The notes: generated from the sequence alone by a model not told the origin. A stretch of DNA of 64,000 bases from Capra hircus (GCF_001704415.2 NC_030813.1:14216001-14280000); one strand, 5' to 3'; positions 47,001-57,996 are shown, numbered from the stretch's first letter. A program made the numbers and translations.

Positions 47001-47252
47001 TCATTCCTTCCAATGAATATTCAGGTTGATTTCCTTTAGGATTGACTGGTTTGATCTTGCTGTCCAAGGGACTCTCAAGAATCTTCTCCAAAACCATAAT
47101 TCAAAAGCATCAGTTATTTGGCACTCAGCCTTCCTTATGGTCCAACTTTCACATCTATACATGACTACTGGAAAAAACATAGCTTCGACTAGACAGATTT
47201 TTGTTTGCAAAGTGATGTCTCTGCTTTTTAATATGCTGTTTAAGTTTGTCAT
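47001..47252 (-). pseudogene. BovB ORF2 fragment upstream of the C-terminus
   Basis: Encodes 'TNLNSILKSRDITLQTK', then 'FFPVVMYRCESWTIRKAE' and 'TDAFELWFWRRFLRVPWTAR'. The catalytic reverse-transcriptase motifs lie upstream and are not included. The frame ends before the final tail. Confidence 0.87.
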
Positions 47253-47599
47253 AGCTTTCCTTCCAAAAAGCGTCTTTTAATTTCATGGCTGCAGTCATTG
47301 TCCACAGTGATTTTGGAGCCAAGGAAATAAAATTTGTCACTGTTTCAATTTTTTCCCCTTCTCCCCTTAGTAGTTTATGGGACTCTATGTCTTTAATGCC
47401 TCAGGTACTATGTCCCAACAATTAATTATTGTTCTAAACATTAGTTTCTTCATTAGTATAACTGAACTAGAACACATCTCACCTATCTTAAAAACTGTTC
47501 TTTAAAAAGTTTAGTATTAACCTATAGGAGTTGATTATTACAATGTGAATCTTGGCTCTTTCCATTTTAAAGCTTGTATTTAATACTAATTGAGTAAGC

Positions 47600-47755
47600 A
47601 CTTGCTGCTCTAAGCATCTTATTAATACATGTCTTATCTCACTTGACCCTTATAATAACCCTACTGCATAGGTACTATTATTACGTTTATTTTATAGGTG
47701 AGGAATCTGTTACAGGGAGCAATTAAATACTTTGCTATTGCTAGTAAGTGAGAAG
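47600..47755 (-). mobile_element. MIR SINE, antisense, left part
   Basis: 'tctcacttgacccttataat', 'tattttataggtgaggaatc' and 'gctattgctagtaagtg' are reversed MIR. The element resumes at 47837 after a SINE piece. Confidence 0.75.
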
Positions 47756-47836
47756 TGAAGTGAAGTTGCTCGGTCGTGTCTGACTCTTTGCGACCCCATG
47801 GATACCAGGCTCCTCCATCCATGGGATTTTCTAGGT
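47756..47836 (-). mobile_element. Short Bov SINE piece inside a MIR
   Basis: 'ttgctcggtcgtgtctgact', 'ctttgcgaccccatgg' and 'atccatgggattttctagg' are the reversed SINE 3' end, strongly 5'-truncated. Confidence 0.85.
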
Positions 47837-47872
47837 GAAAGCCAGGATTAAAACTTGAGCAGTCAGAAACCA
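47837..47872 (-). mobile_element. MIR SINE, antisense, right part
   Basis: 'gccaggattaaaacttgagc' follows the MIR order directly after the 'gctagtaagtg' block at the left side of the inserted SINE. Confidence 0.65.
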
Positions 47873-48404
47873 GACAGAAATCAAAGAGGTCGGTGGAAGA
47901 TAGAATGTGATACAGAAGTTGTTTGCTAGATATTAATAGTCCTTCCAGTTGGTACTAGCCTGGGGGCAGGATCTCAAAACAGAAAAAGTTACCAAAAGAA
48001 AAGATATTTTTGGAAAGTGTTAGCATGAAATGTCTTTCCCCTAAAGAGATGTCTCTCCCAGGTAGACTGTGGAGTTGTCCACCTTGTCCTACCACCAAGT
48101 CCCAACTGAAAAATCTATATGACTATTGACAAAGCATGAGGCAAAGAGAAGCTTTATTTTCAGATTCTGGATGGAGTTCATGATGTTGTCAGAGAGAAAA
48201 TCATGACTTACAGCCTCAGTAGAGTCAGTATGGATGCTTTCCTGAGACGTAATATGTGTGGAATGCTATAGGATAATTGGGATTTTTAAATATACTGTGT
48301 TTTAAAATTTAATACTGTGTTTTAAAATTTAGCAGAACTTTTGAGATGGAAAAGTGCAATAATAAACACTTAATTATAATTATACGATAAACTCCTAATA
48401 GGAT
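47873..48404. other. Single-copy DNA with a 20-base tandem pair
   Basis: A unit TACTGTGTTTTAAAATTTAA at 48293-48312 is repeated at 48313-48331 (one base short). Nothing else is recognised. Confidence 0.6.
48293..48331. repeat. Tandem duplication of a 20-base unit
   Basis: Two perfect adjacent copies, the second one base short. It probably arose by replication slippage and looks recent, since the copies do not differ. Confidence 0.85.
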
Positions 48405-48540
48405 CAAGAGCTCTGGAGTCAGACCTAAGCTTAAATCCTGGTTTAGGCTATTAGATTTGGACACTTTTTAAAAAACCCATTTTGCACCTCAGTTACCTTA
48501 TCTGGCAAAGGGGGATAATAACTTTTAGGGTCATTTGGAA
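48405..48540 (+). mobile_element. MIR SINE, sense
   Basis: 'ctggagtcagacctaagctt', 'aatcctggtttaggctatta', 'cctcagttaccttatctggc' and 'gggataataacttttagggt' follow MIR. Confidence 0.75.
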
Positions 48541-48554
48541 TTGAATGACTCTTA

Positions 48555-49470
48555 ATCAGTCAGTTGGTCAGTTCAGTCTCTCAGTGTCTGACTCTTTGCG
48601 ACACCATGGACTGCAGCACAACAGGCTTCCTATCCTTCACCATCTTGCAGAGCTTGCTCAAACTCATGTCTGTCGAGTCAGTGATGCCATCCAACCATCT
48701 CATCCTCTGTCATCCCCTTCTTATCAATCTTTCCCAGCATAGTCTTTTCCAATGAGTCAGTTCTCCGTATCAGGTGGCCAAAGTATTAGAGCTTCAGCTT
48801 CAGCATCAGTCTTTCCAATGAATAGTCAGACTGATTCCCTTCAGGAATGACTGGTTTGATCTCCTTACAGTCCAAGGGACTCTCAAGAGTATTCTTCAAC
48901 ACCACAGTTCAAAAGCATCAATTCTTCAGTGCTCAGCATTCTTTATGGTCCAACTCTTACATCCATACATGACTACTGGGAAAACCATAGCTTTGACTAG
49001 ACGGACCTTTGTTGGTAAAGTAATGTCTCTGCTTTTCAATATGGTGTCTAGGTTGCTCATAGCTTTTCTTCTAAGGAACAAGGGTCTTTTAATTTCATGG
49101 TTGAAGTCACCATCCGCAGTGATTTTGAAGCCCAAGAAAATAAAGTCTGTCACTATTTTCATTTATTCCCCATCTATTTGCCGTGAAGTGATGGGACTAG
49201 ATGCCATGATCTTCATTTTTTGAATGTTGAGTTTTAAGCCAGCTTTTTCACTCTCCTCTTCCACTTTCATCAAGAGACCGTTCAGTTCCTCTTCGCTTTG
49301 TGCCTTCAGGGTGGTGTCATCTGCATATCTGAGGTTATTGATATTTCCCCCACAATCTTGATTCCAGCTTGTGCTTCATCCAGCCCGGCATTTCGCATGA
49401 TGTACTCTGTGTACAAGTTAAATAAACAGGGTGACAATATACAGCCTTGATGTACTACTCCTTTTAAAAC
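48555..49470 (-). mobile_element. BovB LINE, antisense, 3' 0.9 kb
   Basis: A 5'-truncated BovB covering the 3' tail and about 0.8 kb of ORF2. The complement of the YADD catalytic codons is at 49316-49327. It breaks off at about 49470, upstream of the motif in the element's own orientation, with indels in several places. Inactive. Confidence 0.94.
48926..49162 (-). pseudogene. BovB ORF2 fragment downstream of YADD
   Basis: Encodes 'VTDFIFLGFKITADGDFNHE', 'NLDTILKSRDITLPTKV' and 'AMVFPVVMYGCKSWTIKNAE', the thumb-side region after the polymerase active site. It stops at the position where other copies read HRRID. Remnant only. Confidence 0.88.
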
Positions 49471-50169
49471 AATGCTCAAAACACATGAAGTAGTTCAGTC
49501 AAATGCCTTTGGATGATATTAGATTGGATGTAGATAAATTTTTTGACTCTGAACCTGTCTCCTTTAGTTGTTCCTTAACTTATGTTGACTTTGTTCAAGA
49601 CTTTCCCATTGACTTGTCTAATATCTGTTATACTTAGTTATACATCTGTGTCCTCTATGCCATCTCTGCATGCTTAATATCAGATTCATTTGTTAGATGG
49701 TTCCTTTTGTTGCATAAAGGAACGCACCTTTCAAAGGATAGAACTTTTTCTACAAATAATATATTCAAAATACCAAATTGAGTATTTTCCAATAGGGTTA
49801 AAGGACACTTCTGAGGGAAAAAAAAATGAAACTTTTCCCATTCTTTTCAATGGTAATGGTTTGATGTGGGAAGCTTACAAGCCAAACTGTAGTGTCAGAG
49901 TGACTGAGTTTTATCCTTGCTTATTCACAGTTAGTTTGAGAAAAGTTCTTAACCACCGTTACCAAATCTTAATTCATCATCTAAATAATCTGTACTGACT
50001 TTGTATACACATCAAATATAACCTTTGTTTAAAGTTGACTGTGATAATTATTATATAATCACACATATTTTGTCTTAATTCTTAATCAGTTGATATTTTA
50101 ACTGTTAGAGATAAGAGTAATGAGAAGGGTATAGTAGAAAGATTAAATTCCTGCTCTATAATTTACAAT
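49471..50169. other. AT-rich single-copy DNA, no gene
   Basis: The 102-codon frame at 49690-49998 has no similarity I can name and no promoter or splice context. Confidence 0.6.
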
Positions 50170-50476
50170 ATAGTGAAAAGGAGATCATTTCTGGGTGTTC
50201 ATTGGAAGGACTGATGCTAAAGCTGAAACTCCAGTACTTTGGCCACCTCATGTGAAGAGTTGACTCATTAGTAAAGACCCTGATGCTGGGAGGGATTGGG
50301 GGCAGGAGGAGAAGGGGATGACAGAGGATGAAATGGCTGGATGGCATCACTGACTCGATGGTCGTGAATCTGAGTGAACTCCGGGAGCTGGTGATGGACA
50401 GGAGGCCTGGCGTGCTACGATTCATGGGGTCACAAAGAGTCAGACACGACTGAGCAACTGAACTGAACTGAACTGA
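50170..50476 (+). mobile_element. BovB 3' end fragment, sense
   Basis: 'aaggactgatgctaaagctg', 'ccctgatgctgggaggga', 'gatggcatcactgactcgat' and a GAACTGAACTGAACTGAA end. Low divergence. The 89-codon minus frame over it is antisense BovB. Confidence 0.94.
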
Positions 50477-50849
50477 AGAAACATAAAGCTTTAAAAGTCT
50501 TGTAAAATAGAACTTTTTTCATATAAATTTCAAAAAGGGCAGTCATGAGTACCCAAACAGACACAGATGTATTTCTTTGTATTATCTCCCTAAACAAGAA
50601 AAAATACAAGCATTTTGCATCAAACGATGTGAATTTTTATGATGAGTTTGGACTATGAATACAAGATCACACCATTTGCTTTGGGGAAGACATGAACACA
50701 GATGGCTGTGCAAATGCAAGTGTTATATTAAATGAAAGGAACTGTTTTGCTCATTTTTTTTCTGTAAACTCAAACCTTAAGATTTCTTTTGATTGAGTGC
50801 CACTGTTTCAGAGAGATAATATAACAAAGTCAAGACTAGTTAGGAGCAA
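50477..50849. other. Single-copy DNA, no gene
   Basis: Nothing recognised. Confidence 0.55.
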
Positions 50850-51040
50850 GAACTTTGACAACAGAAAGAAAAGGCTCCTAGAGTCATCCCTTTTTACTGA
50901 CCAACTGTGTGACCTTGGCCAGTTTTATTACTTCTCTAAGCTTAGATTTTTCTCATCTGTGAGTCAGGATTTCTAACGGTACTCATCTCATTGTCATGAG
51001 GACTATAGGAAACAGTATATTTAAAAGCATCAACACAAGA
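50850..51040 (+). mobile_element. MIR SINE, sense
   Basis: 'ctgaccaactgtgtgacctt', 'ttctcatctgtgagtcagga' and 'tcattgtcatgaggactata' follow MIR. Confidence 0.75.
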
Positions 51041-51501
51041 CTGACTATAATGGTTTGAATCTTTGCCTATTAAATAATCCTTGTGTATAAAACACAGAAA
51101 GGATAGTCTGTGTAATATATGGTTCACCCAGTAGGATCAGGGTGGTCTGAAGCATGCTCTTGTAAGACACTGAAAGCAACTCAAAGTCCTTGGGCCCATG
51201 ATAGCCCAGAATGTAGAGCCTATTACTCCCCATCCGCGTTTCAGCTCAAAGGAGAAAGAACAAATGGAATAGCCTTTCAGGTAACCAGCTCAGCACAGAA
51301 AAAAAAAAAAAAAAAAAAAACCCACAAAAAAACCACTTATGATTCAGTGTTCTCTGGGGAGATAAGCTAGAGCAGAGGCTTCTCCACGAAGCTGCTGACT
51401 GCACATGGGTGGGAGGCCAGCAGGTGGGGGCAGTGTTTGTGCTGGTGGTGGAGAGATATGAGAACGGTGATGAGAACTGCCACAAGCTGGAACGCCTGAC
51501 T
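51041..51501. other. Single-copy DNA with a 22-base A run, no gene
   Basis: The A run at 51299-51320 follows about 180 bases I cannot assign. Frames across it read lysine or phenylalanine runs and are spurious. Confidence 0.55.
51299..51320. repeat. Poly-A run (22 bases)
   Basis: Followed by 'cccacaaaaaaaccac'. It may be the tail of a sense retrocopy of unknown origin; no AATAAA is visible in the bases just before it. Confidence 0.8.
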
Positions 51502-51703
51502 GGGCTTCCCTGGTGGCTCAGATGGTAAAGAACCTACCTACAATGCAGGACACCTGGATTCGTTCCCTGGGTTGGGAAGATCCTCTGGAGAAGGGAATGG
51601 CTTCCAATATTCTTGCTAGGAGAATTCCATGGACAGTGAAGCCTGGAAGGCTGTCTCCATGGTGTTGTAAAGAGTTGGACAAATACTGAGCAACACTGGT
51701 TAA
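51502..51703 (+). mobile_element. Bov-tA SINE, sense
   Basis: From 'gggcttccctggtggctcag' to 'ctgagcaacactggttaagc'. Full length but diverged in the 3' half. Minus-strand frames of 81 and 68 codons include it. Confidence 0.94.
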
Positions 51704-52160
51704 GCAACAAAAAGGCCCTTTCCAGAAAATAGTGAAACACATCCCACTCGAATATTCAGGCATTTCTTAGCTCAAATAAAGAAGAGATTGCATAATCTTA
51801 GGACAGACTAGGTTAGGTGGGACCACCTCTTATTCATCTTTGTACCTTCAATATAGTACCTGAAGGGTTTCTGACACAGAATAGTCAGAAAATATAGCAT
51901 TGTTTGGAATGGGTTAATTCTTGCCTCTGCTCTGCTGCTATTGGCTATATAGATTTAGAGGTATTTTAACTTATAGTTTCCCATGGTAAAAAAAAAAAAA
52001 AATGGAACTGCCAATAAATCTACCTTGAAGCTTTCCTTTGGTGATAAAATTAGACAAGCTGCATTATATGTGATAAAATGTATTTCATGTGAATTCTAGC
52101 AAACTCTTAAGTTGTTATCAAATGTAAGAATGGAAGGTAAGAGTTATTTTCATACTGTTA
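51704..52160. other. Single-copy DNA, no gene
   Basis: A weak L2-like 3' end may lie near 51820-51920; an A run lies near 51989-52002. Confidence 0.5.
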
Positions 52161-52334
52161 ATTGTTCAAGTGACAGAGGATGAGATGGTTGGATGGCATC
52201 ACTGACTTGATGGACATGAGTCTGAGCAAGCTCCAGGAGTTGGTGATGGACAGGGGAATCTGGCATGCTGGAGTCCGTGGGGTCGCAAAGAATCAGATAC
52301 AGCTGAGTGACCGAACTGAACTGATTGTTCAAGT
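52161..52334 (+). mobile_element. BovB 3' end fragment with 11-base duplications
   Basis: About 150 bp of BovB 3' end (52172-52323), 'gacagaggatgagatggttg' to 'tgaccgaactgaactg'. Perfect target duplications ATTGTTCAAGT at 52161-52171 and 52324-52334. This is strong 5' truncation by target-primed reverse transcription. Confidence 0.95.
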
Positions 52335-52693
52335 AATTTCAAGCACTAAGATTTTAGTGTTAATATTCTTAGTTTCCTCAATGACACTTTTCTAATAAGT
52401 GAAATATAACATTTAAAGAAGCATTCTCCATGTAATTCATTCAATATAATTTCTTCATAAAAAATGTGATTAACAAATATTTTTGTCCTATTGAACTGGA
52501 TCTCATGCAATAAAAATTTGCTCATTTGTTGTAGGTTTATTGCCTCTTGGTTGGCCTAATCTAAGTTTATGAATTTCATCCTTTCATACAAACTTCTATG
52601 TGGGCTATTTACAAGTCAGAAGATAAATAGTATGACTTTTTGCTGTGTCTCTGTTAGGGCTGGAAAACTGCTACAACAAGCAATACAGAAGAT
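52335..52693. other. Single-copy DNA, no gene
   Basis: Nothing recognised. It adjoins the 3'-side end of the L1 that follows. Confidence 0.55.
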
Positions 52694-53130
52694 AGTTTTA
52701 GTTTTTTAAGGAACTTCTATACTGTTCTCCATAGTGGCTATACCAATTTACATTCCCATCAACAGTGTAAGAGGATTCTCTCCATACCCTCTCCAGCATT
52801 TGTTGTTCATGGATTTTTTTGATGATAGCCATTCTGACAGGTGTGAGGTGATATCTCATTGTAGTCTGATGTACATTTCTCTAACAACGAGCAGTGTTGA
52901 ACATTTTTTCATGTATCTATTGGCCATCTGTACATCCTCTTTGGAGAAATGTCTGTTCAGGTCTTCTGCCAATTTTCTGAGTGGGTTGTTGATTTGGTGT
53001 TTTTAAGCATCATAAACTGTTTATAAATTGGAGACTAATCCCTTATCAATCACAACATTTGCAAATATTTTCTCCCAATCTGTGAGTTGTCTTTTCATTC
53101 TGTTTATTGTTCCTTTTCTGTGCAAAAGTT
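52694..53130 (-). mobile_element. LINE-1, direct (3') segment of a rearranged copy
   Basis: Reversed L1 ORF2 sequence: 'actgttctccatagtggcta', 'ctccagcatttgttgttcat', 'tggccatctgtacatcctct' and 'gcaaatattttctcccaatc'. Read on the minus strand, it begins at 'AAACTTTTGCACAG' (53130) and runs towards the ORF2 C-terminus. It stops at about 52694, so the 3' UTR is missing. Its L1 coordinates follow directly on those of 53131-55160, which lies in the opposite orientation. Confidence 0.9.
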
Positions 53131-55160
53131 TAGTAGAAGGAAGGAAATCATAAAGATCAGAGCAGAAGTAGGTGAAATAGAGACCAAGAAAAAAAATCAC
53201 AAAGGTCAATGAAACCAAAGGCTGGTTCTTTGAAAAGATAAACAAAATTGATAAATCTTTAGCCAGACTTACTGAGAAAAAAAGGGAGAGGACTCAAATC
53301 AGTAAAATGAGAAATGAAAACGAAGAAGTTACAACTGACTTCACAGAAATACCAAGGAACTGTATGCCAATAAAATGGACAACCTGGAAGAAATGGACAA
53401 CTTCTTAGAAAGGTATAGTCTCCCTAGACTGAACTAGGAAGAAATATAGTTTGGGCAGACCAGTCACAAGCACTGAAATTGAAACCATGATCAAAACCTC
53501 CCCCAAAACAAAAGTCCAGTACCTGATAGCTTCACAGGCAAATATTATCAAACATCTAAAGAAGAGTTAACACCTGTCCCTCTGAAACAATTCCAAAAAG
53601 TTTCAGAAGAAGAAAAACTTCCAATTTCATTTTATGAGGCCACTGTACCCCTGATACCAAAACTAGACAAAGATACCACCAAAAAAAAAAAAAATTACAG
53701 ACCTATATCACTGATGAACATAGATGCAAAAATCCTCAACAAAATACCAGCATTCCACATCCAACAATACATTAAAAGATCATACACCATAGTCAATAAT
53801 CAATCATCCCAGGGATACAAGGATTTTTTTTTAACATCCACAAATTAATCAATATGATACACCACAAAACAAAACTGAAGAATAAAACCATGTGATCATC
53901 TCATTAGATGCAGAAAAAGCTTTTGACAAAATTCAGCACCTATTTATGATAAAAACTCTCCAGAAAGTAGGCATAGAGGATACATACCTCTACATAATAA
54001 AGCCATATACAACAAACCTACATCTGGCATTGTACTCAATGGTGAAAAACTGAAAGCATTCCAAGATAAGGAACAAGACAATGATGTCCACTTTTACCAC
54101 TTATTTCAATGTAGCTTTGAAAGTCCTAGCTACATCAATCAGAGAAGAAAAAGAAATAAAGGGAATCCAAACTGGAAAAGAAGTTAAGCTGTCACTATTT
54201 GCAGATGACATGATAGCATACATAGATGGTCTTAAAGATGCTACCAGAAAACTACTAGAACTCATCAATGAATTTGGTAAAGTTGCAGGTTCCAAAATTA
54301 ATACACAGAAATCTGTTGTATTTCTATATACTAACAATGAAAGATCAGAAAGAGAAATTCAGGAAGCAATTATGTTTGCCATTGCATCAAAAAGTGAAAT
54401 ATCTAGGAAAAACCTACCTAAGGAGACAAATGACCTGTACTCTGAAAACTGTAGAGGTTGATGAAAGAAATTGAAGAAGACATAAACAGATGGAAAGATA
54501 TGCCATGTTCATGGATTGGAAGAATCAATATTGTCAAAATGATTATACTATCCAAGGCAATCTACAGATTCAATGCAGTCCCTATCAGATTACCAATGAC
54601 ATTTTCACAGGACTAAAACAAAAATTATCGAAACATGTATGAAGACGTAAAAGACCCCAAATAGCCAAAGCAATCTTGAAAAAAACAAAAACAAAAACAG
54701 AGCTGGAGCAATCAGACTCCTTGATTTCCGTCTATACTACAAAGCTACAGTTATCAAAACAGTATGGTACTGGCACAAAAATAGAAATATAGATCAATGG
54801 AAAGGGTAGAAAAACCAGAAATAAGCCCATGCACCTATGATCAATTAATTTGTGACAAAGGAGGTAAGACTACACAATGTTAGAAAGACAGTTTCTTCAA
54901 CAAATGGTGCTGAGAAAACTAGACAGCCATATGGAAACAAATAAAATTAGACGTTTCTTAACTCCATACACAAAAAAATAAGCTCAAGTGCATTAAAAAC
55001 CTAAATGTGAGACCAAACACTGTAAAACTCCTAGGGGAAAACATAGGCAGAACACTCTCTGACATAAATCACAGCAGCAACTTTAATGATCCATCTCCCA
55101 GAATAATGAACATAAAAATAAACAAATGGGACATTCTTAAGCCATATGTACATGTTAATG
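53131..55160 (+). mobile_element. LINE-1, inverted (5') segment of the same copy
   Basis: About 2 kb of L1 ORF2 in sense orientation. It runs from 'aagatcagagcagaagtagg' through the reverse-transcriptase domain to 'aacaaatgggacattcttaa' near 55140. Stops, frameshifts and small deletions are frequent, and an A run lies at about 53682-53694. The end in L1 coordinates is where the 52694-53130 segment begins. Neither segment is functional. Confidence 0.92.
54081..54461 (+). pseudogene. L1 ORF2 reverse-transcriptase core fragment
   Basis: The longest open stretch of the L1 copy. It encodes 'NVALKVLATSIREEKEIKGI', then the catalytic motif in 'LSLFADDMIAYIDGLKDAT' (FADD codons at 54198-54209), and 'ELINEFGKVAGSKINTQKS'. 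The two aspartates of the polymerase active site are kept. The fingers and thumb are broken upstream and downstream. A full ORF2p has about 1,275 residues; this has 127. Remnant only. Confidence 0.92.
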
Positions 55161-55582
55161 AATATTATGATTGCATCTCTACACAATGGTAATTCAAAAA
55201 GTGTGACAATTAAGTAAATGATCACACACTCTCTGAATCTTCCTTTTGTGCATAGATGTGACGCAAAAACCTGGCTATACAGTGTTTTAATATGCAACAA
55301 CTGCTTCTAGAAAAGCTTTTTTTTTTTTTTTAGCAAAACTTCCTTATATTTTACTAGTCTTAAGATGTATTTCTATGCCTCTATATATAATGTATATTCA
55401 GTTAAATATATCAATTGAGAAACTTTTATTAGATGTGAAAATATATATTTCTTTTTCAAGCTGAATCACATTTCTTCAGTTTTCCTAAGGTGTATAATCT
55501 TGAAAGTTGTCACTCTTAAAAGAAATCATTTTTGGTAAAGTTACTTATCCACTTTAACTTGTATTGATTATAGGCAATCACA
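55161..55582. other. AT-rich single-copy DNA, no gene
   Basis: A T-run lies at 55317-55331. The 89-codon minus frame at 55031-55300 crosses the L1 edge and is not a gene. Confidence 0.55.
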
Positions 55583-55791
55583 ATTTATCCTCATAGCTCA
55601 TTTGGTAAAGAATCTGCCCACAATGCAGGAGACCCGGGTTCGATTCCTGGGTCAGGAAGGTCCGCTGGTGAAGGAAATGGCAACCCACTCTACTATTCTT
55701 GCCTGGAGAATTCCATGGACAGAGGAGCCTGGTAGGCTACAGTCCATGGGATCGCAAGGGTTGGATACGACTGAGCGACTAAGCCACCACC
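55583..55791 (+). mobile_element. Bov-tA SINE, sense
   Basis: 'tcatagctcatttggtaaag', 'gacccgggttcgattcctgg', 'cttgcctggagaattccatg' and 'gatacgactgagcgactaag'. The tRNA-like box B text GGTTCGATTCC is intact. Frames on both strands are SINE translations. Confidence 0.95.
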
Positions 55792-56809
55792 AAAGATACT
55801 TGTACAGTATCTTGAAGCCAGAATACCCTAAGGCATGGGATACCATATGTTCCTTAAAGGCATGCTAGATCTCAGGCTTACTAAGAAGTGCTTTGAATAA
55901 ATATAATTAGGTCATAAGTTGTGATTATTTTTGTAAATATTTTTTTAAAAACCCTCCATCGATTTTAGCACTCATGTTCTTCACTTCTAGAGATACATTT
56001 GATTCTTATAGAGCTTACTGTTAGAGTAATAGATTAAACCTAAGATTTGTACCACAGAAGGAAAAATAAATGATAAATACACTGAGTTCTGAAAAAGATT
56101 AAAAATATATTATGAGAATTCAGAGAAAGCACACAGCTTCTTTTAGTTGTGAGAAAACTCACGGGCTGCTTCACAAAAGAAATGGCATTTGAATTAGTTG
56201 TTGAATATACATTTGATGACAAAAGTGAGGAAAGATGGTTTTCATCATATGAATAATTTATATACAAAATTAGAGAGGAAAAATGTTGAGAATCAATGAT
56301 ACACAAGAAATGGTGTTAATTCTGTCCCATACATAGAGGGGAGAGGAGATTATGAGCTCATACTGTTGTGCAGATAAATGGGGGTGGATGATCTTGGAAT
56401 CACTGGCAAATCAGTATAAGCATAATTCAATCAGAAAATGTGTTGTCTTCTTGCCACACATTATTTTAGGAAAGTGAGGTGGAGACAGACTGTAGATAGC
56501 TACTTGATAGACAAAGGAGAGACAGAGACAGAGACACAAAGAATATTGAACACCTTTAGATTGAGTTTGAATTTATACACCTATATGGGTATATTGCACT
56601 TTCCAAAAGTTTGCTTGACATAATTTTGCTTTTACAAAAGACTTACATTAGTGCCTGTTTTCCATAACTGAAATAAATCCAAAGAAGATTCTTGCTCTTA
56701 AAAAAAAAGATAAGAGAGAAAATCATGCCCCACAAGCACTGTGGGTAGCACTGCCAACCTCTTTCTCCCGGAACTACACTATCTCAGCATTAAGCTGCCA
56801 GCATCAAGC
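55792..56809. other. AT-rich single-copy DNA, no gene
   Basis: Nothing recognised; a short GACAGA tandem lies near 56519-56536. Confidence 0.55.
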
Positions 56810-57058
56810 TGCTCAGTCATATCTGACTCTCTGCAACCCCACAGACTGCAGCACATCAGGCTTCCCTGTCCTTCACCATCTCCCGGAGCTTGTTCAAACC
56901 CATGTCCATCGAGTCAGTGATGCCATTCAACCACCTTGTCCTCTGTCGTCCCCTTCTCCTCCTGCCTTCAATCTTTCCCAGCATCTAGTGAGTCGGCTCT
57001 TCACATCAGGTGGCCAAATGTTGGAGCTTCAGCTCCAGCATCAGTCCTTCCAACGATG
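56810..57058 (-). mobile_element. BovB 3' end fragment, antisense
   Basis: 'ctcagtcatatctgactctc', 'cttccctgtccttcaccatc', 'gtcgtccccttctcctcctg' and 'tcagctccagcatcagtcct'. A short internal deletion removes the usual text after 'tttcccagcatc'. Confidence 0.92.
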
Positions 57059-57143
57059 CTATGGAGGACAGTAATATCGTGCTTTTTTTTTGAATTTTGC
57101 TATGTATATATGTACAGCATTTATATTTTACCAGTAGAGTGCT

Positions 57144-57349
57144 GGGGCTTCCCAGGTGGCTCAGTGGTAAAGAACCTGCCTGCAACTCAGGAGACCCAGC
57201 TTCGATCCCTGGGTCAGGAATATCCCCTGGAGAAGGAAATGGCAACCCAATCCAGTATTCTTGCTTGGAAAATCCCTTGGACAGTGGAGCCTGGTAGGCT
57301 ACAGTCCATGGGGTCGCAGAGAGTTGGACATGACAGCAACTGAACAACA
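57144..57349 (+). mobile_element. Bov-tA SINE, sense
   Basis: 'ggggcttcccaggtggctca', 'ccagcttcgatccctgggtc', 'ccagtattcttgcttggaa' and 'gagttggacatgacagcaac'. Full length. The frames of 135, 114 and 66 codons here cross it. Confidence 0.95.
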
Positions 57350-57948
57350 TTAGAGTTCAACATTCTGAGTATCTTTTAAGCATAGTTTCAAAGTAATGTC
57401 ATAAATATGGACTAAAAATGCTTAATAGTAAATTAACAAGCCCAGTCAGTGCAAAATGGAAGCAGAACATCAAATAAACTCTTTCCCATTCAGTATCTGG
57501 TTTATTTCCTATAGATGGACCCTTTTAGTAGTCATTTGATCATAACAAACATTAATGAAAGAAATAGTTTTCAAATTTCTGTTACTTTCAAATTATAGTA
57601 CAATAGTGCTTTTCTAAATGGGATTTAAATATAATAGGAGAGTTAAATAAGAAGTGGTTTCCACAGTGGACTTCATAAATGTCTTATTTGCAAGTGATTA
57701 CATAGTATTATCGTACATAATATTATAACATGATATTGTATGGAATATTGAGAGATTTGTTGGTTCTCAGTAGAAATAATGAATTTCTTATTTATAATTC
57801 ATATTTATTTATTTACAATAAAATTTAAAGTAATTTTATTACCAATCACTCTAAATTAAAAGATACCTTCTTTTGGAGTATTCCTCAAAGGAATTAAAAA
57901 GTAAGCAGAATTAAAATGCTTTTCTCTAAGTGGGATCATTGCTGAGCT

Positions 57949-57996
57949 ATCATAAGGAAAAACACTTATTCATCATATTATTCAGTCAGTACAAAC
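57949..57996 (+). repeat. Perfect 48-base direct repeat, copy 1
   Basis: Identical to 58398-58445. Starts 'atcataaggaaaaacac' and ends 'attcagtcagtacaaac'. Flanking bases differ on both sides at once. Confidence 0.95.

Larger units (their letters stand above)
46757..47395 (-). mobile_element. BovB LINE, antisense, 3' 0.64 kb
   Basis: Runs from the 3' end ('gctaagtcacgtctaactct') into ORF2 coding sequence, to the region upstream of the 'CESWT' block. Many substitutions, so an older copy. The reading frame is split into pieces, with an apparent small deletion in the 3' tail. Confidence 0.93.

Noticed and set aside
54081..54461. A reverse transcriptase with FADD motif as a possible domesticated or retron-like gene
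   Set aside because: The flanks on both sides are L1 ORF2 in order, with stops and shifts. It is an L1 remnant, with no start context, partner RNA or sign of preserved frame.
55583..55791. tRNA gene candidates in Bov-tA heads (box A-like and GGTTCGATTCC box B-like text)
   Set aside because: Bov-tA is tRNA-derived, so the promoter boxes are expected. The sequence continues into the SINE body and cannot fold into a complete tRNA.
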